Source: Trichobilharzia regenti (lineage: Eukaryota; Platyhelminthes; Trematoda; Strigeidida; Schistosomatidae). From it: a stretch of DNA of 64,000 nt. The notes beneath the pieces were generated by a model. It searched no databases and was not told where the DNA came from. It was given only the letters and a program-made list of their open reading frames with translations. The stretch lies in assembly GCA_944472135.2 (NCBI GenBank), contig CALYDD020000394.1, positions 186,001 through 250,000 on the forward strand. Direction: 5' to 3'. This document shows positions 47,935 to 60,825 of the stretch, in pieces. The position numbers and the translations under genes are program-made. How positions within the stretch are numbered: position 1 is the first letter of the stretch; the number at the start of each line of letters is the position of its first letter.

Positions 47935-50725
47935 TTATTATATTATTACTATTATTATTTCCTTTAATTCCTGGAGGAACAAAGGGCTAGAGCTACGCGT
48001 CTTCATTGCCTTTTGTTCTCTGTTAGAGTTTTCACCTGGCTTTAAGTCTGCCCACATGCTTTCATCTCCTCTTCACATGACCTCTTCCAAGTCACCCTTT
48101 AACTGACGACACACTTGCCGCTTCCCTTTCGGCCTGGTTTCACTCGAGTAATAGCTTGTCTAGCGATGTCACTTGATGGTTTCCTCAGCGTATGACCAAT
48201 CCACCTCCATTTCTTCCTGCCTATTTGTTGAATAATCATTTTCTGGTTGTTTTTCTTCCAGAGATTTCTATTGCTGATCTTTTCTGGCCATCTAATCTAG
48301 AGTAGTATAAAGCGAAGACAGATGTTGATGAAGGTCTGTAGTTTGTTTGAGGTCCTCTTTATGACGCTCCAAGTCTTTGATCCGTATAGTAGCACTGAAT
48401 TCACATTGGAATTCAAAATCCGGATGTTATTTTTGATGCTGACCTCCACAAAGACTTGAGAGTAATGAAAACTTGCCTTGCTTTTCCGATTCTTGCTTTG
48501 ATATTATCGTCACTTTCTCCTGTAGTGCTTCCCAGATAGGTAAAGGAGGCTGTTTCTTTCAGGTTCCTCCCATTTATGCCGATTGTTGTCTATTGTTGTT
48601 ATAGCTGTTGCTGTTGGCCAAGAATCTTCATCACCTCTATTTCCTCCATGTTCATCTGAAATCCAATCTTCTCTGAATGCCTCTTCTGTCAACTTGTTGC
48701 TTTTCACTTGCATATCTTGGGAAATCAGACATATATCAGCGGTGAAGTCCAGATCCTCCGAGTGCTTTCTGTGGTTCCATTTTATGTCTGTTTCCTCCAT
48801 GCCCGTTGTCTGTTGCATTATCGAATCTACTGCGATCAGGAAGATCATTGGCGATAGTAGGCAGCGAGCTTGTCTCACTTCCGTCTTCACTTCGAGGCTT
48901 CCGTAAGTTTCCCGTTGTGGATTACTTGGCATGCAGCATTGTCGTATAACTGTTGGATGAGATGTATAACTGTCGATGGGTCCCCGTAGTAGCAAAGTAG
49001 TTGCCAAATCACCTCTCGATCGACGCTGTCGAAGGCCCTTTCAAGTCAATGAAGTTGAGATAGAGAGGTAATTGCCATTCTAAGCTTTGTTCAATGATGA
49101 TCTGTAGAGTGGCGATTTGATCAATACATGACTTGTTTCTCCTGAATCCGGCCTGTTCCGGTCGAAGTTTTTCATCCAGGCTGGCGTGTTTGATTCTCTC
49201 CAGGATGATGCGACTTAGTATTTTGCTTGGGATGGACAGGAACACAATTCCGGGTCAGTTTTTGCATTGAGTTAAGTCTCCTTTCTTTGGTTGTTTGGAC
49301 AAGTATCCTTTCTTCCATTCCTCAGGTACTTTACCCTCTTTCCACACCTTCTCCAGTAGTGGCGTCATCAAGTCAGCTGTTGTTTCTCGGTCCATTTTCA
49401 ATGCTTATGCTGGGATTCCATCTGGTCCTGCTGCTTTTCTGGCTTTTAGCATCTTGATTGCATTCAGGACTTCTGATTTCGTCGGAGGGTCGATGTTCAC
49501 TGATAGTTCTGCTTCCATTGTTGGTATTGTTGGACGCGTTGTAGGTGAGGTCGATTTAGAAGTCTTTTGAAGTGTTCAGCCCATCGCTTTCTCTGTTCCA
49601 CCTCTTTGGTGATTGACTTTCCATTGTCATCCTTTATTGGCTTAATCTGTGTCGAACTTTTGCCCGAAAGGTGCCTAGTTGTTTGGTGGAGTGTGGCGAT
49701 GTCTCCTGGCTGCACAGCAGTTTGTTCTGCTTCACTTGACATTGCTTCATAATATTTTTTTTGTCTACCCTAGCACCCTATTTCACTCTCTTGTTCAGGC
49801 ATTGTACCTTGTATTCAACGCCTGTTTTTGTTGCTTGTCAGTGCACTGGATAATCTTTTGTTTCACTATCCTTCTGTTTCTATTAGTTTCCAAGTATCCG
49901 TAGTGAGCCACTGTTTGTCCTGCCTCTTCTTTCTGCCTCGAACTTTTATGCAGGTTTGACTCCACAGCGTTTTCAAGTTGTCCCAAAGCTTTTCGACGCT
50001 GACCTTTTCGCTGGTGTTGATTTGTGTCTTGACTTTTTCTCTTATGCTTGCAGTAAAGATGTCCTCTTTATCCTGGTCCTTCAGTTTTTGAGTATTGAAC
50101 TAAGCTTGTGGTCTATCTGCAGCTCCTGTTTTCCTGTAAGCTTTTAATTTGGTATTGATTATCCCTTGTACGAGATAGTGGTCTGATCCAATGTCTTCTC
50201 CTCTTCTTACTTTTGTGTCCAGTAAGCTCCGCCTCCCCTTCTTTGAGATTGAGATGAAGTCAATTTGGTTTTTGATTCCCCCACCTGGTGACACCCATGT
50301 AGCCTTGTGGATATCTTTGTGTTTGTATACGCTGCCACCAGTCACTACTTCATCGGAGGCACAGAAGTCGGCGAATAGTTCTCCATTTTCATTCGTTTCT
50401 CCGAGATCTTCTCTACAAATGATGAGCTCCCTTCCTGTGTTGTCTGATCCCAGGTTAGCGTTCATGTCTCCCATTAGTATTTTAATGTCGCCAGCTGGAG
50501 CATTGTCCACTGTTGTCTGAAGTTGTTTCTAGAAGTGTTCATTCTTTTCGAGGTCTGCGTTGTTTGTGGGTGCATAACATTGCATAACTGACACTTTCCT
50601 TCCTTTGAAGTTGAATCCAGCGGTCATTATTCTTGGCGAGATCGCCTCCCATTGCATCAGGGCCATTGATGTTGTTGGTGGCATCATGATAGCCACGCCG
50701 TTGGTGTGTGTGGCTTGAATGTTTA
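47935..50725 (-). mobile_element. RTE-type LINE, longest copy (E): endonuclease, RT and C-terminus
   Basis: From 50,725 down, the AP endonuclease lacks its N-terminus. It shows GVAIMMPPTTSMALMQWEAI, SVMQCYAPTN, ILMGDMNANLGSDNTG, HKATWVSPGGGIKNQIDF and RGEDIGSDHYLV, so the G-D-x-N and S-D-H catalytic blocks are present. A linker follows (KPIKDDNGKSITKEVEQRK, RWAEHFKRLLNRP). The RT has SKILSRIILERIK, LRPEQAGFRRNKSCIDQIAT and FIDLKGPSTASIER. The catalytic loop reads LDFTADICLIS, that is F-T-A-D instead of F-A-D-D. The C-terminal blocks and a TTA-rich tail are at 47,935-47,960. Several stops and frame changes. The sequence aattgaat occurs next to both ends and may be a remnant of a target-site duplication. 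Confidence 0.9.
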
Positions 50726-51104
50726 AATTGAATGTTTATTCTGAAAGCATACCAGTCACAACAGCAGAATACAAATAAGCATATATATATATGCATATCG
50801 ACTTGCAATCGTTGAATCCCTGGTTGATTAATTGAAGGTGCAACGTGAATAATGCAGTCAATATTGCTGTGTTTCCTAATCGCTGCAAAAATTCGAGGAT
50901 TATATATGTAGGACTAGGTGATGCATTTGGACGAATAACTTCATCAGGAATCAGAATGAATTTATTTCCCGCATTATAGTTAAAACAGGTGAGTTCCTTA
51001 TTATATCTCTGAAAATGATCTCCGTAACACTGTGTAGAATGTAGATATGATGGAGAAGATTTGGAATTTAGAATTTAGATTCTTTGTAGTTATTATTTTA
51101 AAAT
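50726..51104. other. Spacer between two RTE copies
   Basis: About 380 bp with an (AT)n run near 50,785. No gene recognised. Confidence 0.4.
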
Positions 51105-53215
51105 AGCAATTATTATTCGTTTGGGTTCCAAGTGGAACAAAGAGCTTCAGCAACAAATATCCATTTTTTTCTATTTTCTTCCATCCTCTTCATCTGGGTC
51201 GACGATCGACCATCATCTCTATCTCTTCCACACACGATCTCCTCTGTGTAACCCTTCGGTTATAATTATTGCATGCGTCTTCTCTCTCAGTTGGAGTCCT
51301 GACGTTGCCGCCGTTTCAGCCAGTTTTTTGGTTTTCGCCTGTAAGTCTTTGAGTTTATGTGGCAATAGACATAATTTGTCTACGAAATCCAGTTCTTCTG
51401 AAGTCTCCTTACCGGTGGTCCAGCCTCCTCATGTCTTCTCGCTCCTCACAATCTGACGCATCATTCAGCCCAACACAATAAAGAATATCATCGTGCATGA
51501 TATTAGGCAGCCAGCCTTGTTTTGCTCCTGTATTCATTTCTAACTTCCTAATGAGTTCCCCATTTTCAAATCACCTGACAGGTGACAATGTCACATGACC
51601 AGCTGTTCAATGAAGTTGATAAAGGATTGATCGCTGCACGCTGTAGTGTTGAAGTAGTTTCCAAATAGCTTCGCGGTCGACACTGTCTGTCGAGGGCCCT
51701 TTTACAGTCAACGTTGTTGATGTAGAAAGAAATTTGACCACTGTCCTATTTTTGATTTAATTACGATGAGCAGAGTGGAAATAAGATTTACGTTTCCTGA
51801 ATCTGGCTTGTTCTTGAGGACGGAGTTTCTGTATCCTGTGCGTCTTTTATTCTCGTCGCAATTACGTTACACAGTATTTTACTTGGCATTATTCCACATT
51901 AGTTCTTGCACAGAATTAAGTCGCCTAAGTTAGCCTTTCTTCCAAAGAGTAGGTACCTTTCCTTCTTTCCAAACCTGTTGCAATAATGGCATGAGTAAAT
52001 CTGCGCAGTCTCTGGGTCAGATTCTAGGGGAATCCCGACTGGTCCTGCGGCTTTTCTAAGAAGCGTTCAGTAATTGGATCGCATCTCTAATTTCTGCTTT
52101 CATTGGACAATTGTTGTTCACTAGCAGTTCTATACCAGCTGTTGTCGTTGGTGTTTCTGAGTGAGCTGCCGGGGATGGTTGATTCAAGACTCTTTAAAAG
52201 TGATCAGCCCATTATTTTAGTTGTTTATCCCCCTTAGTAACTAGGTTCCCTGGGCTATTTTAATAGGCTTTATCCTCGTTGATCTCTTGCCGAATAGATG
52301 CTTGGTTATCCGATTTAACGCTCTGGGGTCGCTTTTAACTGCCTGTTCTCCTTCAATTGCTAGTGTTTCGTGGATTCGTCTTTTGTCCTTCCTGGCACTC
52401 TTCTTCACTTTCCTCTTTATTCAGTGCAGTGTACATTGGACTCAGCTTCTCCTACTCTTGATCATAATTGAAATGATTTACCGTCTCTTTCACAATCCTT
52501 CTCCCTTCTGCAAACTTTCAGGTATCCGTTGAGGTCGGTTCCTTTTCTTTTCTCTCCTATATTTCCTGATATGGTGGTACATGTTTCCTTAAACATCAAC
52601 TTCCGAGTATTGCAATGTTCTTCCACTCAGGTGACATGGCTCAAAATCGTTGTCAATGGCCAGCGCAGATGTATTCAGTCTCTGTAATCTTTCATATTCC
52701 TTTCTACCATTACCCATTCTGTTTCACTCTTATACTTGTCAAACTCTATTGATTCTCTTCACCCATCTTCTTGTCTACCTCTGTATGCTATTTGGAACGT
52801 GGCAACTGGAACTGCTGCACTTCGGTGCCAAGTTCTATGTTGAATCCAGACAGACAGACAGGTTTCCTCTGTGATGCCTGGAATAGTATTTAACTTTGCT
52901 TTGATATCTGTGGTGAATGTGTCCTTTGTATTTATGTCTTTCAGTTTCTGAATTAACAACTTCAATTTTGACATATCTTCAGTGGCTTCCGCTTGACATG
53001 AATACTCCTTGGACCAGATAATAGTCTGACGCCATATCTGATCCTCTTCTCATGGTTGTGTCCAGCAGGCTGTGTTTCCCCTTCCATGAGATTGAGATGA
53101 AGTCTTTCTGGTTCGTTGTGTGTCCGTCAGATGAAACCCGTGTCCCTTTGCGTATATCCTTGTGTTTGTACACAAGGTTTATGTTGTCATCACTTCTTCT
53201 GCTTTCAAAATATGA
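51105..53215 (-). mobile_element. RTE-type LINE, degenerate long copy (F, second subfamily)
   Basis: The minus strand contains the endonuclease C-terminal part (YKHKDIRKGTRVSSDG, NQKDFISISWKGKHSLLDT, MRRGSDMASDYYLVQG, with S-D-Y for S-D-H). A linker follows (LKLLIQKLKDINTKDTF), then a decayed RT to about 51,300. The 3' end (gggttccaagtggaacaaag) matches copy C. The far 3' coding blocks (W-I-G-H) are missing between about 51,150 and 51,290, so there is an internal deletion. Older than copy E. Confidence 0.82.
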
Positions 53216-55483
53216 AAGGATGACTGAAGGGAAGGGAGTACAGAAAACAGTGTAAGCTTGTAATATCAATTAGCAACTCCAGATTATAGTTTGTAAAATC
53301 TAAAACTTGCTGAGTGGTCTGAAATGACTAAGATGAGTGACTAATTAAAATGCAGTTATCATAGGTGCGAGAGATTGATTCCACTCTTTTACTGCATGCA
53401 CACTTTTAGTTTGAGATGTTTGATTGTAATTGATTCAACAAATCTGAGTGAAATTTCGTTTTTCGGATGTGTAATATTTCGAAGGACTTGAAAACCTAGA
53501 CGAAATGAGCCGTACCGCAAGGTGTCTAGTAACTGCTTTTTGCTAATATGTGCTTCATTTTAATCAAATTATGGTAAAATATGCTCAGACGACACTGTGA
53601 AATCCTTGTTTTTTCTTCATAGATGTAACAACTGATATGATATAAAATTATTATGCACTTCCAAAATGAAAACGTTTCGTTATTCGCTCTAACATTATTG
53701 AATATGGACTTATTTATGTCAGCAAGAGGAGGCTTTGAAGTAGACCTAATGATACCTATTATTTTCCCACTCTGAATTAAAATATATTTCAAATGAATTG
53801 TGTGCGGAAATCTCAATAAAATCTTTTCAAACTATTTCTTTTATATTCCAATATAAATGTTATTTTGCTCAATTTAATCACATGAATAACAAATGTATAT
53901 CAGTCAAAGTTACATTTTTAAATGTGAAATGAATATCTTGTAAAATCACATGAATATTGAGCACCTTGGTTTCAACAATGAAACTAACCCTTTGGTGTAA
54001 CTCTTCTTGTGTGTCACAGGTCAAATAGAAAAAATAACACACACAACTCAACTCTCGAAACTAACCCTTGATTGTCAATTTAACTTTGCAGATGGAAACA
54101 ACCCTTTCGTGCCTCTATGTTACCGTAGATAATATTGAATCATTATATGTTTATATGCCATTTGCATCACGCATAGTATATTCTGTTAGCTGGATGATGA
54201 TCATGTTATGCTGATTAGTTTTGCCTCCGAAATTTGGTTTCCCAGAACGAAAAAGGATTACTGAGATTTTAAATATAGCGTGTTTTCTAAAGTCACACTG
54301 TAGAAAAAACTTTCAGAGGGGACGTATAATTTTCCGATAAACATACACCACTAACCTAACGACAGAGACGCCTCAGACGCCGAGTTTTCAAATGGATAAA
54401 TCAGGGAAATTGCATAGACGTCGAACGTTGCGAAATATTGGAAAATTCAGAAAGGCATTTTATAGGAGCAGTTGCAAGTTTTACTAACATATTTGAATAA
54501 CACAGATAAAGTGATTTAAGCAGTATTATGGTTCACATTACTGCTGCTTTTTCATTTCATTGGTAACCTCCGTTTGCGTATTTGTTATACTGTGACCATA
54601 AATTATCCAGGATTATAAGTTCTAAACACAATTACTTTATTTAACTAATACGTTAAATTTCATTTCACGTGGTGATTTAATTATTCGTAAATAAATAAAT
54701 AACTTTAAACAGTTTATCTGGTCGCAAAATACCTTCAACGAGAATGACGCTGGAAGCGATAAAGCTGCAAATTACTGTGCCTCTTTGACAGATGCGATTC
54801 AGCGTCAATTAATTCATCAAGTATACAATCTAGCAGCTTCATTCTATGAAGAGAATATAACTACAAATAGACTGGTATGTAGAATAGAAATAACGCTCAA
54901 AATCCAAACGTATTCTCGTCAACACTGGCTTTCATACAGAATGGTTTCAACGCTTTCTAAGAGGATCGGTTTCATGTTTAAAAACTTAGGTCATTCCATC
55001 CAATAAGTTTTATGTGAATTCTATTTCTCACGTCATTCTGTCCAAAATATCTCTATTTTGTTTTCAACATTCTTTCTCTTACATTTCGCATATGCTTCGG
55101 TATTTATCTATTCGCGTTTTTGCAATAATGCAGTTGACGCAAGTAGGTTTACATTTTCAAACTTTCTGTACTGCAAATCTGGCATGCAATGCACATGCAT
55201 AACGAATAACTCTTCAAAATTTTGCGTCTTATGTACCATTCACATTATATCTATGCACAAGCACTTGAGGGATTATTATGTGCAAGGCATGCAAATAGTA
55301 GTCATAATATTCACCAGCAATAAGGTGAATAGAGAACTCATAGGTTATGCTAATAATAGTTGAGTTCCAGCCAAGAATCCAACCTAAATTGATATTTATT
55401 TATTCAGGTTCGAGACTCTTCACTGACTTCGAATAGTTATTAGATAATGTAAAAGAAAATATCTGACCACATAAGCAACTAAC
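53216..55483. other. 2.3 kb without a recognised gene
   Basis: AT-rich, with short random-looking frames. Nothing recognisable. Confidence 0.4.
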
Positions 55484-55727
55484 GCGTCGGTGGTATAGCG
55501 GTTAGGACGTTCGCCGACCATGCACATGGTGTGGGGTGCGATCCCCGGCTGGCGCACTCCTTTACCTCACTGAGCCAGAAATAATGCTGGTAAAGAGCAA
55601 AGGTTGGGCATGAGGCTAGCAACCCCATCCTGTAAAAATTAAACACTGCTACAGAAACTTCAAGCCACTAGCTTGCAGCCCTATGTTTCACTGGGAACTG
55701 AAGGAAAATTATTATTATTAAGCCACT
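55484..55727 (+). mobile_element. tRNA-derived SINE (copy 2)
   Basis: The best preserved head: gcgtcggtggtatagcgg (box A), gtgcgatccccggctggcg (box B), with the tRNA-like arm pairing partly intact (ccatgcacatgg hairpin). The body has gagccagaaataatgctggt, gcatgaggctagcaacccc and the end cactgggaactgaagg, with a (TTA)n tail. The tail type resembles that of the RTE LINEs, suggesting RTE machinery could have moved it. Confidence 0.85.
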
Positions 55728-57727
55728 AACAGCAATTATCATTTGTTACTTTAGATTTCTGACATATGTTCACTGCAAACTGTTGATGTACTCATTATCA
55801 TGGTACTATTATCATGGTAGTATTCTTCACACGCATCCTTATTACAATCGACTGATTTTAGAAAGTAAATGGCGAAAAATTCTTGAAGAAAAAAGCGTTC
55901 ATATGAAGTATACAAATGTGTTTGGACTAGAATGTAAGTAGAGAATTCCCAGCTTATAATGCTGATGGTGGATTCATCATAAATTCATCAGAACGCATAA
56001 AGTTTTAGGATTTCATCGAGCCAGCTGAATGGCAGTGACACTAGTGGACATACTAATTTATAGTGTTTTCAAATATGAAATCTTGTTTAGACAAGAATTA
56101 GACGATTTCACTCACAATATTTGTTGAATTATTTTACACATTGTGATATCGTGATTCATTTTATAATTAATTTTTGACCATTTGTTTCGTCACCAAAACA
56201 ACACCCTTGAGAAAGCCACTGGGAGCTGGAAAGCTATAAATAAAGGTCACTTACTTGGTGAATACGATACAGAACCAGTAAAGTCACCAGCTGTTAAATC
56301 AAGCACCATTATTTCTGTCACTAGGCTCAAATTCTCATAGGAATAAGAATAAAAAACTGCTTAGTAAATTCACTTACACTGTTTATCATTCAGAATAATT
56401 GTCACATCGCATTTAACCATATCTGCTGTGCTTAAGGTTCCGTTTATTTCGATTGTTCTGATTTCATCTTTTGTGTACGAACTGCATATCTCCAGTCCTA
56501 CTGTTTTTACACATACCGATTTTGCATTCATCTTTTGTTCTTTTCATTATTGCCTGACGGATCTGTCTTTTTGCAATAATTCAGATGACATGCGTACGTT
56601 TATTCACTGAAATCAGCTCTAGATATAATTCATCACGACAAGAAATGAGTTCACGGAAATGAGACAATTTCTTAAGCTATTCACAAATAGTCAGAAACTT
56701 GTCAGATTTTACTACACTCATTACAAACACAATATGATCTTTATATTCAATAGTAAAAATAATTATAAAACCATGTACCGCTGATGAATTAAAAATGAAT
56801 AGTCATGTACCATTCATATCAACCAGTGTTGTTTTCCGGGCAGATTGATGTTACCTAACCACAGGACGACTGTTTTGCTAGTTTAGGGCCGAACTCTTCA
56901 GTGATGTGTCCAAATAAATTCATTTCAGAAGTCTAAATAAGTCCAAACTACTCGAGGTCCGGCTTGCTATTCGGGTGAACTTGTTATTCCATAAATGAAA
57001 CTTGTACCTGACAAATTAGTTTGGAATTTGGACAGTTCGAGATGAAGTTCGATAACAGTTTTCTTCAGAAACTGAAAGTATTCAGATCACAGTGTGTTAT
57101 CTCCTTGAAACCTAATTGGGTAATCAAGAAACCAGCCCCTAGTGGATAGACCTGTGAACTATATCCCACCTCAAACTGTGTGGATTGCAAATTAACTAGT
57201 GGATTGCGGATTTGATCGATGAATAAGTATGCAGAAGCCAGAAATCACCCCGAAAGGTTTCAATTTCAGCAAAAATATCTAATTCAGTTCGTATTTTTCC
57301 ATTCAAAGCTTTAGGTTGTTCGCAGTGGGCATCTAATTTTAGCCTTCTATAATCACAAACCATTTTAATTATTAGTTTATATAAGCGTACAATTACTACA
57401 AAATTCTTTCATAATAAGCGAAGTAGTCTTCACTATACTCCTTACTATTCTATAGGAAATTCACTGCATTTGTATTAATATTCAAGACACTTCTTGAGAC
57501 GGCTTGTCGTGCCTTTGTGATTTTCACTTAAGTGAGAATATTTTGAAAAACAATTCTGATATCTCAGGGAATTTTCGTGAGTAGAGTATTTCACCTTTAT
57601 ATAAATAAAACCTCAGTTTCTTGCAGAATTCCAAGTTGATTTAAGAATGTGGTGTATTGTATATGTTGGATCACTGAATGAATTCAAGTAGAAATATATG
57701 CCAATTACTCATCTGTAGGCCCTAGCG
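55728..57727. other. 2.0 kb without a recognised gene
   Basis: No gene. 57,130-57,260 has a higher GC content with tRNA-like or repeat-like phrases that I could not classify. Confidence 0.4.
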
Positions 57728-58715
57728 TTATTATTAATATTTCCCTTTATTTCTTAGAGGAACATAGGGATTCAGCCACGTGTCTCCATTGCGCTCGGTT
57801 CTTTGCTAGAGTTTTCACCCGGCTCCAGGTTTGTCCACATGCTTTCATCTCCTCTTCACATGACCTCCTCCAAGTCACCCTTGCACTGATGACCAACTTG
57901 CCGATACCCTTTTGCCTGGTTCCATTCGAGCAATGGCTTGTCTAGTGATGTCACTTGATGGTTTCCACAGAGTATGACCAATCCATCTCCATTTATTCCT
58001 GCCTATTTGTTGCACAGTAGGTTCCTGGTTGGTTTACTCATTGCCAGGGGTCCCTGTTGCTGATCTTTTCTGGCCAGCCATCTGATCTTGAGTATTGAGC
58101 AAGGACAACTGTTAATGAAGGTCTGAGGTTTGTTTGAGATGCTCTTTATGACGTGCCAAGTCTCTGGTCGGTAAAGTAGCACTGACTTCAAATTGGAGTT
58201 GAAAATCCACACCTTGTTTTTCATACTGAGTGCTGTTGATATCTACACAGACTTGAGAGTAATGAAAGCTTGTCTTGCTATTCCGATTCTGGCTTTGATA
58301 TCATCGTCAGTTCCGCCTGTAGTTGAAACGATGCTTCCCAAGTAAGTGAACGAGGTTGTTTCTTTTAGGTTCTTCCCACTTATGCTGATTGTTTTCTGTT
58401 GCCTTTGTTTTCTCTGTCGGTGTTGGCCAAGAATCTTCATCACCTCTGTTTTATCTATGTTCACCTGAAGTCCTATCTTCTCTGGATGCTTCGTCTGCCA
58501 ACTTGTTGCTTTTCACATGCATATCTTCCAGTTTGTGGGAAATCAGACATATATCATCGGCGAAGTCCAGATCCTACAAGTTTTTGTGTGAGTCCATTTA
58601 ATTTCTATTTCCTCATTGCCCGTTTTCTGTTGCATTATCCAATCTACTCAATCAGTAGGATCATTGGCGATAGTAGACAGCCTTGCCTCTCTCCCATCCT
58701 CCCTTCGAAGGCCCT
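57728..58715 (-). mobile_element. RTE-type LINE 3' fragment (copy G)
   Basis: The minus strand gives a decayed RT end (VDWIMQQKTGNEEIEIKW), then GLQVNIDKTEVMKILGQ, SISGKNLKETTSFTYLGS, GGTDDDIKARIGIARQAF, FNSNLKSVLLYRPETWHV and LQ-type blocks to the 3' end with cttagaggaacataggga at about 57,755. The tail near 57,729 has a few TTA units. Frame breaks make it inactive. Confidence 0.88.
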
Positions 58716-60825
58716 AATGTTAAATAAATAATAATCTATCCTTTGTCATGGCCATCAAAATTTGTTGTAAAGCCATTACGAATGAATAACTACTATTGGG
58801 TGCATGAAAAAATCATCCACTTTATAAATGTGGTGACAATTTCCCATGGAGGAAGAGAACAACTTCCCGCCTAAAGCTTCTATGAGTAAAAACATATTTT
58901 ATATCAGAATGCTTCCCTTTTTGACATCAGACAAAGAAATCACTTGGTTTGTTTTCTGTTCACGTACTAGTGAAGACACATGGTGGCTTTTGATGGTTTT
59001 TCAGTCCTTGAAATAGTCTACTCATATATTCGGCTTCGAAATGTATTGAGCATCTTTACATTCATCATTATAAGTGCCAGTGTGAACAGGGCTCACTGAC
59101 TTACTTTGTTATTTTAGTGAAGTCATGTAAGTTAGTGTTAAGTCCGTTGGCTTGAATTCGTCAGTTTGTTCCATAGCATCGTAGTTTTCAAAATCGTATG
59201 CACTAATACGCTCATCAACAACCTGACCATTCAGTTAATTGAAGGAGTACACAGAATACCAGATATTCCAGTGAATCAAGGATATAACTTGCTTCATTAT
59301 GAATGGTACACAGGTATCGAAGTCTATTGGCACTTCTATAATTCATGTGAAATATTTAATTTCAGCAATGTTTGGCTATTTTCTTCATAGAATCACACTG
59401 CATGCATGGCACACGTCATTATTTTTAAGAAATGTGTCAAATACTTTGCAGACTTTCTGTTTTCAACCATAGAGTATTTCCATTATGAAGTCCATATTCA
59501 CATAATTTGTCACTAACATAGGTTGAAAGAAAATTTGTAGGCAGTACTAATTGTTGTTAGTCCATAATGGTCACAGCCACATGATAATCTACCTTCTCAG
59601 TTCAACGAGTCTCTATCTGGCCTCGTATTGAATCTTCCTGAGATTTTGGAGACGTTAAGTTGTGACTAACACATTAACGTTGTTGTTATAATAGTTGTCA
59701 ACTGCAGATTTATTTTTCACAACTCATACGGATCAACAATATGCCATCTCATATTACAGTAAAAGACAGACTTCCATCAACGAGTGAGTGCAGTAACTCT
59801 TCGTTTTCTGTATACTTTGACGCATCATTGTATATTTCTATCACTCAGATGATGTTTATTTTAGCTTCAAAGTTCACTCTCTCTTGAACTATGAATTACT
59901 CTTAGCAGTAATACACCGAGCCAATAATAAAAGGAATGAAGGTTAGATAACATCATAAAACTCATCCTATAAATCAGCCGCCAGGTTGATATTTGTAGCC
60001 ACACCTATTTCATTACCGGAAGACATGTCACTATAACGACTAAAGCTTGTTAATCTATAGTCTGAAAAGGCAATGTGACACGAAATACTACCACTAGTCG
60101 GATGATGTTTAACTGATGAATATCAGAGGCTCATGTTAATGGGACAAGCTTTCGCAGAAAATACTCGCGCTGAGAAATAGCGAAACAGTAATCATTAAAA
60201 AAATGATGAAATATAAGTTCAGTTAAATAAGTGCGTGAAAAGGCATTCTGGTGAAGTTTAACCACATCATTCACAGCAGCAGGACGATGAGACCTGACTT
60301 TGAACAGTTAATCAGATTGATGCTTTTGCATTCGGAAGGATTAATTTCTTTTCATTTGACAATTTTACGTCGGTCAGTTGTGTTGGAGATAAAGTGTCGT
60401 GGACATTCAGTTTTCTGGAGGATAGTCAAGGGATATTTCACATCTGCTCTCGTCAAAGTGAAAGGGTTGTATTGTTTCCTTGTGATTTCATTTGTATACA
60501 ACCCTTTTCTGTTATACTGGGTTGTTGCCACTGCTACTGAATCTATGGTGTGTATGCGTTGATTTTCTGCATAACTGAGTTTCTGTCTTTCGCCTGAGTA
60601 GCATTATAAAAACAGAATTTCGTTTACGGATTTTTTTCTTTAAAATTGGGTTTCACTAACGTCGCCGTTGAATTAATAATGAGTACTGTAACAGAATTGC
60701 AGAAATTGAGACCTCACTATTAACAATCTGTCTACACTACTTATCCTTATCTGACCTAAATGCAATCCATCTGACATATTCATATCTTTATTTGTCCTAA
60801 TTCCCTAATGATTCTCTTCATTTCG
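58716..60825. other. 2.1 kb without a recognised gene
   Basis: A 103-codon frame (60,251-60,562) has no recognisable motif. No repeat recognised. Confidence 0.4.

Noticed and set aside
60251..60562. 103-codon plus-strand frame
   Set aside because: No recognisable domain and no neighbouring exon-like signals.
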